Source of the DNA: Tolypocladium sp. Sup5 PDA-1
Taxonomy: Eukaryota; Ascomycota; Sordariomycetes; Hypocreales; Ophiocordycipitaceae
Reading direction: 5' to 3'
NCBI GenBank assembly: GCA_000750105.3
Contig: JPHH03000019.1
Coordinates: forward strand, 62,001 to 126,000
Length of the DNA: 64,000 nucleotides
The number at the start of each line of letters is the position of its first letter. Within the stretch, counting starts at the first letter, position 1. The notes below the pieces were generated by a model. The model did no database searches, was not told the DNA's origin, and saw only the letters and a list, made by a program, of their open reading frames with translations. The position numbers were made by a program, and so were the translations under genes. Below, in pieces: positions 53,396-63,766 of the stretch.

Positions 53396-53999
53396 ACGAC
53401 TTGAAAGTCTCGTCCTTGCCTTATCCCGGTCATCTCACTTATGAGATGGATGAAGAGGAACTTGCCGCCTTATACAGGAAGGTTGTCAGAGAAACATAGA
53501 TCAAGTGTGATTGTGGCACTAGAAGTTAATACCATGTCCTTTCTTTTTCTTCAAATTCTAGTAGGAGCAATCTGTGCGAAGTTTATGCAAAAGGTTACAA
53601 GGCCATTTCATCCCGATCTCGCTCAGACGTGACCGTCTTGCTCAGATATCGACTCAAAGCCGAGATACACCGAGACCAGTCCGGTAGCAGCCACTACGCC
53701 ACATGATGTGGTGACCAGTCCGCGGGATAAGCAGCCAGCCTGATTCCTGGATAGCCTATAAGGACTCGGGCTTATCCAATAGTCAGCCGCCCTAGTCCTA
53801 GCTCCGTGACGAGGTCCGAAGCATTCGTCACGTATACGTCAATCAGTGGTGTACACGCCGCAGCCGTGCATGCCAACGCTTCGGTCCCGTCCCAGCCGTA
53901 GCGAATGCAGGGGGGGCCAGAAGTATTTAGCAAGACGGCGGGCCGAACCTCTCGTGCGTGAACGGTCCCGGCACGATTCAGCACTAGAAGTCTTCCGAA
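53396..53999. promoter_or_regulatory. Intergenic region, P450 promoter
   Basis: 604 bp between MFS and P450, both plus strand. It contains a one-mismatch copy of the cluster palindrome, TCCGCGGG, at 53719-53726, 274 bp upstream of the P450 start. No gene seen. Confidence 0.5.
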
Positions 54000-55857
54000 A
54001 TGGAGTCCCAGGCAATTCCCGGTTCTCTCGCTGTCATAGCGTTCTCCGCTGCGGCGTTGGTATACGCCTTGGCAGGGGTGATCTACCGGCTTTATTTCAG
54101 TCCCATCGCTCACTTTCCCGGTCCCAAGATTGCTGCTATCACGCACTGGTGAGCATAGGCCTTGGAGATGTTCAGAGGGGGGCGTTGACGTCATTTAGGT
54201 ACGGGTTCTACTACGATGCCATCTGCGGAGGACAATATGTATGGAAGGTGGAACAGATGCATCAAAAATACGTGAGTCTCAAGCTCCCAGTCGCTGGGGT
54301 TGCGATACACACGGATGGGAACAGGCGTGGCAGTGTATATACGGGACTTTATGTGACTGACGAGTGGCAACAGGGACCGGTGGTACGGATCAACCCGGAT
54401 GAAATCCACATCTCGGATCCAGATTACTACGCCGTGATATATGCCAGCGGCCAGGAGCGTCGGCACAAGGTGTTCAAGCACACGCGCCAGTTCGGGGCGC
54501 CAGACTCGGTGCTCGGAGCCGTGCACCACGATCTCCATCGGATGAGGAGGGCGATTCTCAGTCCCTTCTTCTCCAAAGCCAGCGTGTACAGGCTTGAGCC
54601 CGTGATCCAGGACAAGGTCGACGAGATGATGGAGCGCATGGAGGAATTCAGGCTCTCGAGGCGGCCGATTCCTTTGTTTGAGATGTTCGCTGCTTACACC
54701 AATGGTAAGACTCTGTTGAGAACCGCGTGAGAGACGCAGAGGTTAACCCCAGACAGACGTTGTCATGGAGTACGCCTTTGCCAGAAGCGACCGACGTCTG
54801 GCGCAGCCCGATTTCGATCCCGTCTTCCTGAATGCCCTTACAGCGGCTAGCGACATGTGCCACTGGGTGCTGCATATGAACTGGATGCTTAGGATGCTCC
54901 AGTCGATTCCGGTTCGGCTTGCTAAGCTGTTTAATCCAGGGTCTGTGTCACACTTGAACTTGGCTCCCCTGGGTGACTGGCTGACGGTTCATGTACTAGG
55001 CTTGGGAAGGTCCTCGACTTCCAAGATGTAGGTATCTCCATGTATTCCCCGGTGCTCTCCCCAGCTCACCCTGGCCGCAGAAAGTGAAAGACCAAATCCG
55101 GGACATCCAAGACGGCACGAACCGGTCCAACGAGAAGGGCTCGCACCGCACCATCTTCCACGACGTGCTCGACTCGGACATGCCCGCATCGGAGAAGAAG
55201 CTCGAGCGCATGTGGCAGGAGGGGATGGTGGTGGTGGGAGCCGGCACCGATACGACAGCTTGGACACTGGTGGTCGCGCTCGTGCACATCACCATCAACG
55301 CCGGCATCCGCCAGCACCTGGAGGACGAGGTGCGGGCCGCCATGGCCGAGAAGGGCATTCTCAAGCTCAGCGACCTGGAGCAGCTTCCCTACCTCTCGGC
55401 ATGCATCAAGGAGTCGCTACGGCTCTCGTACGGCCTGTCGGCGCGGCTGCCCCGCGAGGCTCCCGACCGGGTGCTCGAGGTGCCGGGGACCACGGGGCTG
55501 GCGATCCCGCCGGGCACGAAGGTGTCGATGGACGCGGTGCTGATGCACCGCCATCCGCAGCTGTTCCCGCAGCCGGACCAGTTCCGCCCCGAGCGGTGGC
55601 TCGACAACCCGCGGCTGGATCGCTATCTGGTGTCCTTCTCCAAGGGCGCCCGCCAGTGTCTGGGCATCAACCTCGCATATGCGGAGCTGTATATGGCCCT
55701 GGGGGCCGTGTTCGGCCGCTTTGCCGTCGCTGACGAGGGTCCTCGCCTGCAGCTGCTGGATGCCGATGCCAGCCTAAGGGCTGTCGAGATCGCCGGCGAC
55801 ATGTTTCTCCCGTCTACGAAGTCGGGCAACAAGCACGTCAAGGCTGTCTTTAGCTAG
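54000..55857 (+). CDS. Cytochrome P450, trichodiene-oxygenase-like
   Basis: Model of six exons: 54000-54148, 54199-54271, 54374-54704, 54757-54940, 55000-55027 and 55081-55857; 513 residues. The fifth exon is only 28 bp (encoding about LGKVLDFQD). Signal anchor LAVIAFSAAALVYALAG, hinge FPGPKIAA, I helix GAGTDTT, ExxR ESLR, PERW segment, and a fully standard heme loop FSKGARQCLG followed by INLAYAELY. These features fit the TRI4-like group of fungal P450s common in secondary-metabolite clusters. A late oxidation, such as N- or C-hydroxylation of the 2-pyridone, is a reasonable guess but not shown by sequence. Confidence 0.92.
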
Positions 55858-56365
55858 GCTACGCAGTGCAAGGGGGGTGGATATCATGTAAATTGTCTTG
55901 ACTTTCACTTTTGTTTTTATATACGTCGACTTGGACTCGTCATCGACTGTAAAGTATTATGAGTATTACCATTTGTACAGCCAACAATCTTTATTCGTAC
56001 AACCTACGAATACATCTTTTACTAATATTCATGTAACCCATTCTCCCAGCGTCTTGTCGCACTAGATACCGGACAAGGCCGAGGCTTCCGGTAGTAAATG
56101 GCAACCAAATATATATATATATATAATATTTCAACCCTTTCTCTCCTTCCCATGTCTGGTCACGAAGCATGTGCCTGCCAGTGAATTTGCCTCCAACATG
56201 ATGAGAGAGAGCAAGGGTGTTGTTGGAAATGGCAGCTCCGCGGAATAAGTCCCGCGGAGCTTATTCAGCCGCGGAAGCGGAGGCGAGAACAAATAATAAA
56301 CCCAAGATATCATTCCATTCCACGGAATCCCTCAAGCACACCTCGATTCCACGGAGCACCCCCCA
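55858..56365. promoter_or_regulatory. Promoter of the second Zn2Cys6 regulator
   Basis: 508 bp with a cluster of palindromic sites 90-130 bp upstream of the start: exact TCCGCGGA at 56237, CCCGCGGA at 56251 and GCCGCGGA at 56268, plus TCCACGGA-like words further down (near 56320 and 56348). An AT dinucleotide run lies at 56110-56128. Confidence 0.6.
56237..56275. promoter_or_regulatory. Three CCGCGG sites in 39 bp
   Basis: TCCGCGGA (56237-56244), CCCGCGGA (56251-56258) and GCCGCGGA (56268-56275) lie within four helical turns, 91-129 bp upstream of the second regulator's ATG. The spacing suits cooperative binding and perhaps autoregulation. Confidence 0.5.
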
Positions 56366-56566
56366 ATGGAAGCCATCATGCCGGCAGTAGGCGAAGGCAC
56401 ACGCTCGAGCCGCAAGGGGCAGTCCTCATGCGACTTCTGCCGACTGCGCAAGCTTCGGTGTAACAGACCACTGCCCTGCACCAACTGCGTGTCTCGCGGG
56501 AAGAAGTGCCATTTCGGGCCTGCGGTTGGTGCGTCCAGCTCGGCGGCTAAGAGTCCTAATACTGCT

Positions 56567-56597
<31 letters not shown>

Positions 56598-58738
56598 TAG
56601 CCTCCATCTCCACTGTTGCTCCATCACCGCAACCGGCTGCCGCGGACCAGGGAGACTTGCTGGCTGAGATACAGGCGCTGAGAAAGCTTGCGCAAGACTT
56701 GGAGAAACGCGTTGTCCAGAGCACCAGCCCCCAGCGCGACGAGAATGGCTACGACTTCTCGCAGTCGATTTCACCTTCCGGCCCCGGCCCGTTCCGGGTG
56801 GACGTTGGTCCGGCTCCCTCGTCCGGTCTCGGCCCGGTGAGCGAGGTGAGCCAGGTGGTGGCCCATCTCGAGCGCGTGTCCATGATCCAGAGCTCCCACG
56901 AACTCATCTACGTCGACGACCTGCTGTTCAGGGTCGAGCGCATCCAAGCCATCCCGCGAGCACCCAGCTACACGGCGCCGCTGGGCAAGCCGACGCGATG
57001 CGTGTGGCTGCCGCGGCACGACGAGGCCAGGGTTCTTCTAGACAAGTTCGTCACCAACGTCAGCTACATCCACCACGTCGTACACCACCCTTCACTGCCG
57101 GCCGCCATCGACGATATCTACCGCCAGATCGGCGGCCAAGAGCCCATCAAGCCAGGCCATCTTGTCCTGCTTCTCAGCATTGTTGCCAGCGCGACGTTCG
57201 TGTGGGCGGCACACGATGACGTCGACGGCGAGGCCCCTCTGTTCTCCTCGCCGGCTCAGGCCAATGCGCAGACGCCCCTGTGGATCAAGGCGACGCAAGA
57301 TGTGCTCAATGCCGGGCAGAACTGTCCGGCGCTTGCGCTGGAGACCATCCAGGGCATCATTATCCTGTCCTTCCTGATCTGCAACTTGGAAGGCGTCTCA
57401 CTGCGATACCGGTCCCTGATATCCACGGGCTTGTTGCTGAGCCGCGAGCTGGGCCTCCATCGCATCGACCACGAGTCCAACGCGGCCGCCGCAACTACCA
57501 TCCAGGCCGAGATGGGCCGGCGCGTGTGGTGGTACTTGGTTGCTACCGACTGGTATGTTTTCGCTAGACTCGTCTGCCATGGCGAGCAGAGCATTCTGAC
57601 GAGATGATCCAGGCTGTTGGCCGCGAGATACGACGGCCCGAGCGAGGGCGTGTACCAGGCCAATCCGCGTCAGATGATGGTCAAGAAGCCGCGCAACATC
57701 AACGACGTGGACCTGCTTGACAACGGGTTCCACCTGGACCTACCCATATCCCAGCCGACCGAAATGTCGTACTTCCTCCAGCGGATCCGCATGGCCGAGA
57801 TCGCGCGCAGCATCGTCGACCACAACTCCATGGCGGTTGCCAGCTCAGGCGAGCCGGGCTACTACGCCTACGTCATGGCCATGGACGCCGAGCTCGATCA
57901 GATGATCAACGATATCCCATCGTTCTTCCACCTAGACAACTACGAGTGCAGTCCCGACTCCAAAACAAGCGGCATCTTCATCCAGGCCTACATGCTCAAC
58001 TCCATCATCCACACACAGCGATGCAAGCTTCACCTCACCTATCTCACATCCGGGCCCAACAACAACCCGGCCTACGCGTCCTCGCGGGAGACGTGTCTCA
58101 AGGCAGCGCGACAGATCATCCGCGCCGAGGCACAGCTCGAGCGCGCCCAGCATCCCTTCGTGCTGATCCGGCTGCGCTTGTCGGCCATCCTGTACGGCGT
58201 TTTCATGGCCAGCATCGTGCTGCTGATGGACGCTTGCGTCAACGGGACCGGCTCACTGCAGGACGAGATCCGTCGCGGCGAGGTGGCCGAGGCGTTGCGC
58301 ATCGTCGAGGATGCAAGAAGCCACTCGCTGGCGGCAGCGAACCTGCACGAGTCGCTGACGCAGGTCCTGGCTAAGCATCGCGCCCAGCAGCAGCAGCAGC
58401 AGCAACAGCAGCAACAGATGCCACGAGTGCCCGCGCCACTGCAGCTGGGAGGCGCGTCTGCTGCTGCCACCGCCGCTGCTACTCCGGTTATGAATACCGC
58501 GACGGCGCACATACACCAGAGACCCGATCCGCAGGCGCTCGTCGCGAATCCGACCCAGTTCATGGCGAGAGGCTTGGACCAGGGTGGCTCTATGGGTGCT
58601 ATTCCGGACCAACTGCCTGTCACGAGCAGCCAACCGCCCTATAACCAGCTGGCCCAGAGTCTAGAGGAGCTAATGGACCTCGAAGGTTTCCAATGGGATG
58701 ATCTGCTATCCGGCATCGACTCGTCTTCATTCTTCTGA
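56366..58738 (+). CDS. Second Zn2Cys6 transcription factor with polyglutamine tracts
   Basis: Model: 56366-57552 and 57613-58738 (60-bp intron, GTATGT...TCCAG), 770 residues. The Zn cluster has Cys spacing C-x2-C-x6-C-x5-C-x2-C-x6-C (residues about 22-48), then a CAG-encoded Gln run (near 56567-56595). A heptad-like segment (LLAEIQALRKLAQDLEKRV) suggests a dimerisation coiled coil, and the fungal regulator middle domain includes a GRRVWWYLVATDW signature. A second Gln run (58387-58418) precedes an Ala-rich C terminus ending in an acidic/aromatic patch (LEGFQWDDLLSG) of activation-domain type. It borders the cluster. Dense CCGCGG sites in its own promoter suggest it is either a target of, or the binder of, that motif. 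Confidence 0.92.
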
Positions 58739-58759
58739 CTACAAGAAAATCAGGAACCC

Positions 58760-59460
58760 GTCCCCCCGTGAGACTGGAGCATGGAAGTGAAGAGTTTTCT
58801 TATTTCATCTGTCCTCGGCATGGTAAATGGATCAGGCGGATGCATCGTTTTGGGTGGCGTAGATTTATCTACACTTCCGAAAGACATTATCCAGAAGAAG
58901 GTCACTTGATTCGACAGATGACGAAATGCGAGCTTCATTAGAGAAGTTCGGTCTCTGGGCCACCTTGCAACGAGGCACTGGCAACGACGAATTACCAGCG
59001 GAACGGGCTCTGGATGCTGAAACCAACGATTTGCACCTTTCGCAAGGACAGGCACAGCTGTTTTGCCTCGCTCGGGCGATGTTGCGCGAGAGCCCGGTTA
59101 TAATGCTGGACGAACCGACTAACAAGCAAGTGTATTTCCTCTCTTCTCTCCAAGGATGGTCGACTCCATCGGCTTGATTGATTGCTTCCTGCTTCACTTC
59201 CAATGCTTGGACGTCATGCTGACCGCCGAAACCGTACAGTCGCGACCGAGTCTCAAATCCAGGAAGTAGTCTAGACGGAACTTCCTCCACAACTCAACTG
59301 TCATCATGGCAACACACAGGCTGCCCGGTATTCGCGCCTTCGACAGAGTGGCAGTGCTAGATCATGTAGTTTTGGTGGAGTGTGGGTCGCCAAGTGAGCT
59401 GCTGGCTATCCGCGATGACGCTCCAGCGAAGCTCTGCGAAACACAGGACGCACAGCATCA
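58760..59460 (+). pseudogene. Relic of an ABCC (MRP-type) transporter, second nucleotide-binding domain
   Basis: Ordered but frame-broken NBD2 motifs: a degraded Walker A (TGAW-K then KSFLISSVLGMV, about 58773-58822); GGVDLSTLPKDIIQKKVT ending in TGA (58907); after a frame change and loss of about 20 residues including the Q loop, TDDEMRASLEKFGLWA; the signature LSQGQ (59037-59051) with LFCLARAML; Walker B VIMLDEPT (59097-59120); then ATESQIQEVV followed by TAG; and in another frame RRNFLHNSTVIMATHRL with the H-loop His. No transmembrane domains lie upstream, because the second regulator's stop is 22 bp away. The gene is dead and 5'-truncated. It may be a former cluster exporter. Confidence 0.85.
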
Positions 59461-59553
59461 ACCAAATGGTACCCCAAATTTGTTCAATTGTGGCCACTGC
59501 TCGCAACTGCTAGGAGGACTCCATCTAGAATACATATAGAATAATTTAGCACA

Positions 59554-60837
59554 TCAAAGACACATTCGTGCCATCTGCGCCTTTTCACGTTCCCCAGCCC
59601 CTCCTAGCCACTCTCGATACCACACTAGCATTTGGTCATCTGCGTAGTCCCAGGTGTCCGGCTTCTCGAATCCATCTGGAACAGAGAATGGCAACACAGT
59701 GGAAGGAGGAATTCCGTTTGAGAATGGTCGTGGGACCTGCTCGCGGTCCGTCTTCAGAAGTTCTGTGAATGCCCACCGGTCGACCCGTTGTTGCACGAAA
59801 AGCTGCCATCCAGTGCCATATCGGCCGACCCAAGTATCATAGTCTTTCACAGCCCCAACTGTGTACCTGTAGCGCAGTGCAAGGGACTCTAGCTTCTGTA
59901 CCTTGATGCAGAACATGCGCCCCTGGGACCACGAGAGTGGATCAGTATTCGTCTCTGTCGCGTCAAACTGTGCGAATTCCAGGACGTAGTCGGGTATCAT
60001 TCCTTTCTCTTGAGAATTGTCCAATTCCATAATCAGGGACGATGAATCGCCAACTCTTCGCCTCGCCATGAAGGTTTCGGACGTCCAGTCGGGCCAAATC
60101 AAGTCGCGAGACGTCCATCCCTGTTTGGCGTATTCCCTGAGCACGCGGTCATCCTTTCGGTTGGAATCAGAGAGCGGGTAAAACTTGTGGCGGGCAATGG
60201 TCAGAGCTGGGAAGAGCGAGTATGCTTTGTTCCACGTGATGAAGTTGAGGTCGGCTGTTGTGCACAATGAGGAGGTGAGGATGTCCAGTATTGGGATACT
60301 GTTCGTCCGCGTAACACGGATTGTCCAGTCGAGCATCGTGTTTTTCTGAAGGATGACTTCCTCTTTCTCCTAGGAAGCCTTGGTTAGCTTTTATTTCGAC
60401 TCCATTGCCTCTACTCTTACCTCGTCGTCTTCTGGAGCCTCGTACTGCTCCTGGTCGCACAAGTACTTGACGAACCCATCCGCCCGAGATCCTCGTTCGA
60501 CAAACACGTCGAGATGCGGAACCTTCCAACGGCCAAACTCGAAAAAGTTGAGCACAAATCCGCCGGTGATGAGCCCCTCGCATTCTCCCAGCTTGCGTCG
60601 GAACAGGGCAGCGTCCTGGACGAATGGGCCCTGGTGCTTGTTGATGCCGAGGAGGCGCGGAGACTGGGGTAGGTAGTCAACCAGCCAGCGCAGCGACCGA
60701 CACGCTCCGTGCAAATGGTAGACGTCGGCAATGCTGAGGCTTGACAGGATCTTGTCCACAATCTCCAATACCAGATTCGGCTTGTCGGAGCTCAGCAGCT
60801 CGAGGAGCTTTGACGGGGCTTGTGTGGGCGTGGCCAT
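59554..60837 (-). CDS. F-box-like protein of unknown specificity
   Basis: Model: complement of 60421-60837 and 59554-60369 (51-bp intron, GTAAGA...CCTAG), 410 residues. The N-terminal NLVLEIVDKILSSLSIADVY and following HLHGACRSLRWLV pattern resembles a fungal F-box, which would recruit substrates to SCF ubiquitin ligase. The rest is a soluble domain with no recognised repeats. It is convergent with the ABC relic and probably lies outside the cluster. Confidence 0.65.
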
Positions 60838-61575
60838 GATGGCGTCTTCATTCGGTGGAAGGAGGTGGCGGTTGCAGAAAGGCGTCAGAAGTGGCAGTCT
60901 AGTGTGGTGGTGAGCTTGAGATGAATAGAGTAGAACGATGAGATGTGAGCAGTTGTTACCTGTACTCGGGGCACAGCTTGACTCAAAAGGCCAAGGGGGC
61001 GCCGCCCGTTGAACTCATCACCCGATGATGAAGGAGAGAAAACAAGACGAGAAAACGAGCGCAGTTACCTAGGGCGCAAGTACCCGAGAACATACAGTGA
61101 CTCTCTTAGCAGGGCTGCACCGCCTTAGTGAATCAGTCCTCTTGAACAGAGCTGTCTCTGTGGCAACCTTGCCTCTGCGCGCCCGATGCAGCAGACAGCA
61201 ATGCATGGGGCCAGCCATGATGACCAACCAACTGGAGGTTGAGTCAACTGTATCACGGCCTTTATATGGGAAAATACAGAAGGTAAAGAATCGGCGCATC
61301 GATGAAGTAGGCGGCATATGGCATACGAGTGTGGTCACGAACATGCACGCATCGTGCAATCTGAGTCTACCTTTTGTGTGCATCACCTCCTCTGGATGCC
61401 ATTCGCAATTCGTAAGCCAGAGCAAAAGTCAAATGCCTCTCCGATTGCTTCCGTAAACCAGTCGTCCCCCAACGCATCAACAATGACCTTCCATTGTTCA
61501 CTTCTCCCATCATTGTATCCGGCGGGCACGATGCATTGTGCTTATAAATTACTTTTACGCAAGAGCTTTCAATCC
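60838..61575. other. Intergenic region
   Basis: 738 bp holding the promoter of the F-box-like gene and the 5' flank of a tRNA gene. No other feature seen. Confidence 0.5.
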
Positions 61576-61674
61576 GGTCTGGTGGCATAGTTGGTTAGCG
61601 CGTCGTACTAATAAGTTGTGTAACCTCAACTACAAGTAATGCGAAGGTCGAGGGTTCAAGCCCCTCCTGGACCA
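61576..61674 (+). tRNA. tRNA-Ile(AAU) with a 25-nt intron
   Basis: Cloverleaf found by eye. The acceptor stem GGTCTGG pairs with CTGGACC plus discriminator A (two G-U pairs). The T arm is GAGGG/TTCAAGC/CCCTC. The anticodon stem is TCGTA/TGCGA around loop CTAATA-A with anticodon AAT. An intron at 61614-61638 lies one base 3' of the anticodon, the normal place for nuclear tRNA introns. The D arm contains AGTTGGTTA. Mature length is 74 nt without the CCA tail, which is not encoded. Confidence 0.93.
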
Positions 61675-61676
61675 GA

Positions 61677-61682
61677 TTTTTT
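61677..61682 (+). terminator. RNA polymerase III terminator (T6)
   Basis: Six T residues two bases after the end of the tRNA gene, a standard polymerase III stop. Confidence 0.85.
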
Positions 61683-62368
61683 GCCGTTCCTCACGGCCGA
61701 TCTTTTTGCTCTGCCTTCGATCAAAATCGGTCTCTAGCTTTTTGCGAGCCGGCCGTGGCTTGTAGCAAAAGCGCTGCACCATTTTGCGTCAGGTTCTTGA
61801 CGCCGGTCGCGCAGTGAGAAAGAAGAACGCGTCTGTGGCCCATCTCCACCTCCTTCACCGGCACGGCAAATGACAGAAGTACAGCTAGCGATTCTGAATT
61901 GTCTTGTGTTCATTACAATCGATACTGCTCCCTCTCCCTCATCATGAAGCTCGTCCAGAGGGCCCCTCATGCGCCTGTATCTCACAATGTTTTCCCCCGC
62001 TCATCACCGCAAACACGCAGACAAGCCACCACCTTTCCCACCAGAGAGCGATCGAACGCGAAAAGCTATAACAAATTGAAAGTGGGGGGGGGGGGGGATA
62101 TCAATCTCCAGAAAAAAGACAAACACCAAAACGTCGGCAGCTTAAAGTCCCGAGCCCATCCACAGCCAGCATCTAAAAGGGTACGGTGGCCAGGCCGAGG
62201 GCGGGGGGAGTTTTGTATGTCCAATGGCCGACAATGGGTAGGAGCTCGAGACGAAAGGGGGGTATTCTCATCTCGCACGCAACGAGGTTCCTTTTTCGAC
62301 AAAACCAAGAACAGCAACAGATCACGCCGGTCCAACCGTTTCTCTTCCCTTCTACTGAGATGCGTCCG
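61683..62368. other. Intergenic region with a long G run
   Basis: 686 bp between tRNA-Ile and the Bqt4 homologue. It contains a run of about 15 consecutive G (62083-62098), probably unstable in length. Open frames (for example 61899-62411, +) show no domain and are not supported. Confidence 0.5.
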
Positions 62369-63766
62369 CTACAGGAAGTTGACAAGCCATGGAACCAGGG
62401 CCCTGGGATGAACATGTTAGTTTCCGCACTGCTTCGTTGACACCAGGAATGTACGACTTACCCAACTGCAACCGTGGCGCCTATGCCAAACAGAGCCCTG
62501 TTCTTGACCCTGTTCTTCCGCAGCTCCGTCTCGGTCTTGGCCTTCTTTGCTCGCGGTTGCAGCTCCTTGGCCTCGTCGGCGTCGCCAGCCTTCTTGCTTG
62601 GGCTCTTCTCGGACACGGATATATCGGCAGCCTTCCGCTTACTCTTCTTGGCAGATGACTCGGACTTGGCCTTCTTCTCTTCCGCCTTGCTGTCTTCTGT
62701 CGATTGCTCCTCAGCCTCTCTGTCCTTCTTCACCATCTCCTTGGCGGCGTCCATCATCTTGGCAATCTCCTCGGCGCTCGGCGGCTCTCCCGCGGTCGGC
62801 AGAGGGATGTCAACTTCGGTGACGATGTGCTTCGTCTCCACGCCATTGGCGTCCGTCGAGATCTCCTCGTCGACGTGGACCCTGACCTTGGGATCCTCTT
62901 CCCTAGGCTCCAAGATCACGGCGGGCTCAAAAGCGGATGTCTTCATGACGATTTCGTCCTGCGTACCCTTCTTCGCGTCTCCATTTACCTGGGTTTCGGC
63001 AGCCTCTACCTTGGCCTTGGTGCTGCGCTTTCGGGGCGACGCGGGTGCCCGCTTCGAGCCCTTTGTAGGGCTGGCGGATCGGCGGGCGCGAGAGCTACGG
63101 GGGATGGACGACGGCGTCGGCGGGGCGAGCTGCTTCTGGGCCTTGACCACATCAAACTTGGGGGGCGCGGTAATGTTCTTTGGCGGCGAGTCGGAGGCGG
63201 TCGAGACGGAGATCTTGGCTGGGTCGAGCAAAGCCTGGATCCACGCGGCGATGTTGTACTCTTCGGCCAAGGCAATCGCCTGCGGAGGGGGAATCCAGAT
63301 GTTGCCGGCCGTCTCCTCGTGGCTCGTAGTCTCGAGGGACTTGATGTACTTCCGCTCGGCCTCTTCCTCGGCAGCCTCGGCGTAGGGAAAGGTCGCCTTG
63401 AACATTCCGGTCGCGGAGACGTAGCCGTCGAAGCTCCGGCGCATCAAGAAGTAGCTGTTTGGGCTCGACTTGAAGATGCCCGAGACGATGCCCTTGGGCA
63501 AGGGGGCTCGGAGATGCACGTAATCAAAGGCTCCCAGCGTGCCAGACTCGGCCTCATCTCCGCCGACCATCTTAGGAGTCAGCTTGGTTTGACCGAGGCG
63601 TCGTCGCGAAACGAGGTCCATGTCTGTTCCACGGTCAGTCCGGCGGTGTGGTGATTGGCAGCGACGAGCTGCCGGAGGGGCTTGGGGGAGATGTACGCTC
63701 GGGGATGCCCTCGAGCATGAGCGGGTTGGTCCGCTCGGGCAGGCTTCTTCCAGCTGCAGGCGCCAT
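62369..63766 (-). CDS. Bqt4-like nuclear envelope protein (KilA-N/APSES-type domain)
   Basis: Model: complement of 63697-63766, 62462-63623 and 62369-62402, 421 residues. Exon 1 encodes MAPAAGRSLPERTNPLMLEG; exon 2 the bulk; the last exon, only 34 bp, completes the C-terminal membrane segment (GIGATVAVG/ALVPWLVNFL). The KilA-N/APSES-like domain (about 35-140) has SYFLMRRSFDGYVSATGMFK and the conserved NIWIPPPQAIALAEEY. It is followed by a basic, Pro/Ser-rich and then acidic/Lys-rich disordered region. In fission yeast Bqt4 anchors telomeres at the inner nuclear membrane; the same architecture here suggests the same location. Housekeeping gene that marks the right flank. Confidence 0.9.

Noticed and set aside
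61899..62411. 170-residue plus-strand frame between tRNA-Ile and Bqt4
   Set aside because: Interrupted by a 15-G homopolymer, low complexity, no domain; overlaps the last Bqt4 exon on the other strand.
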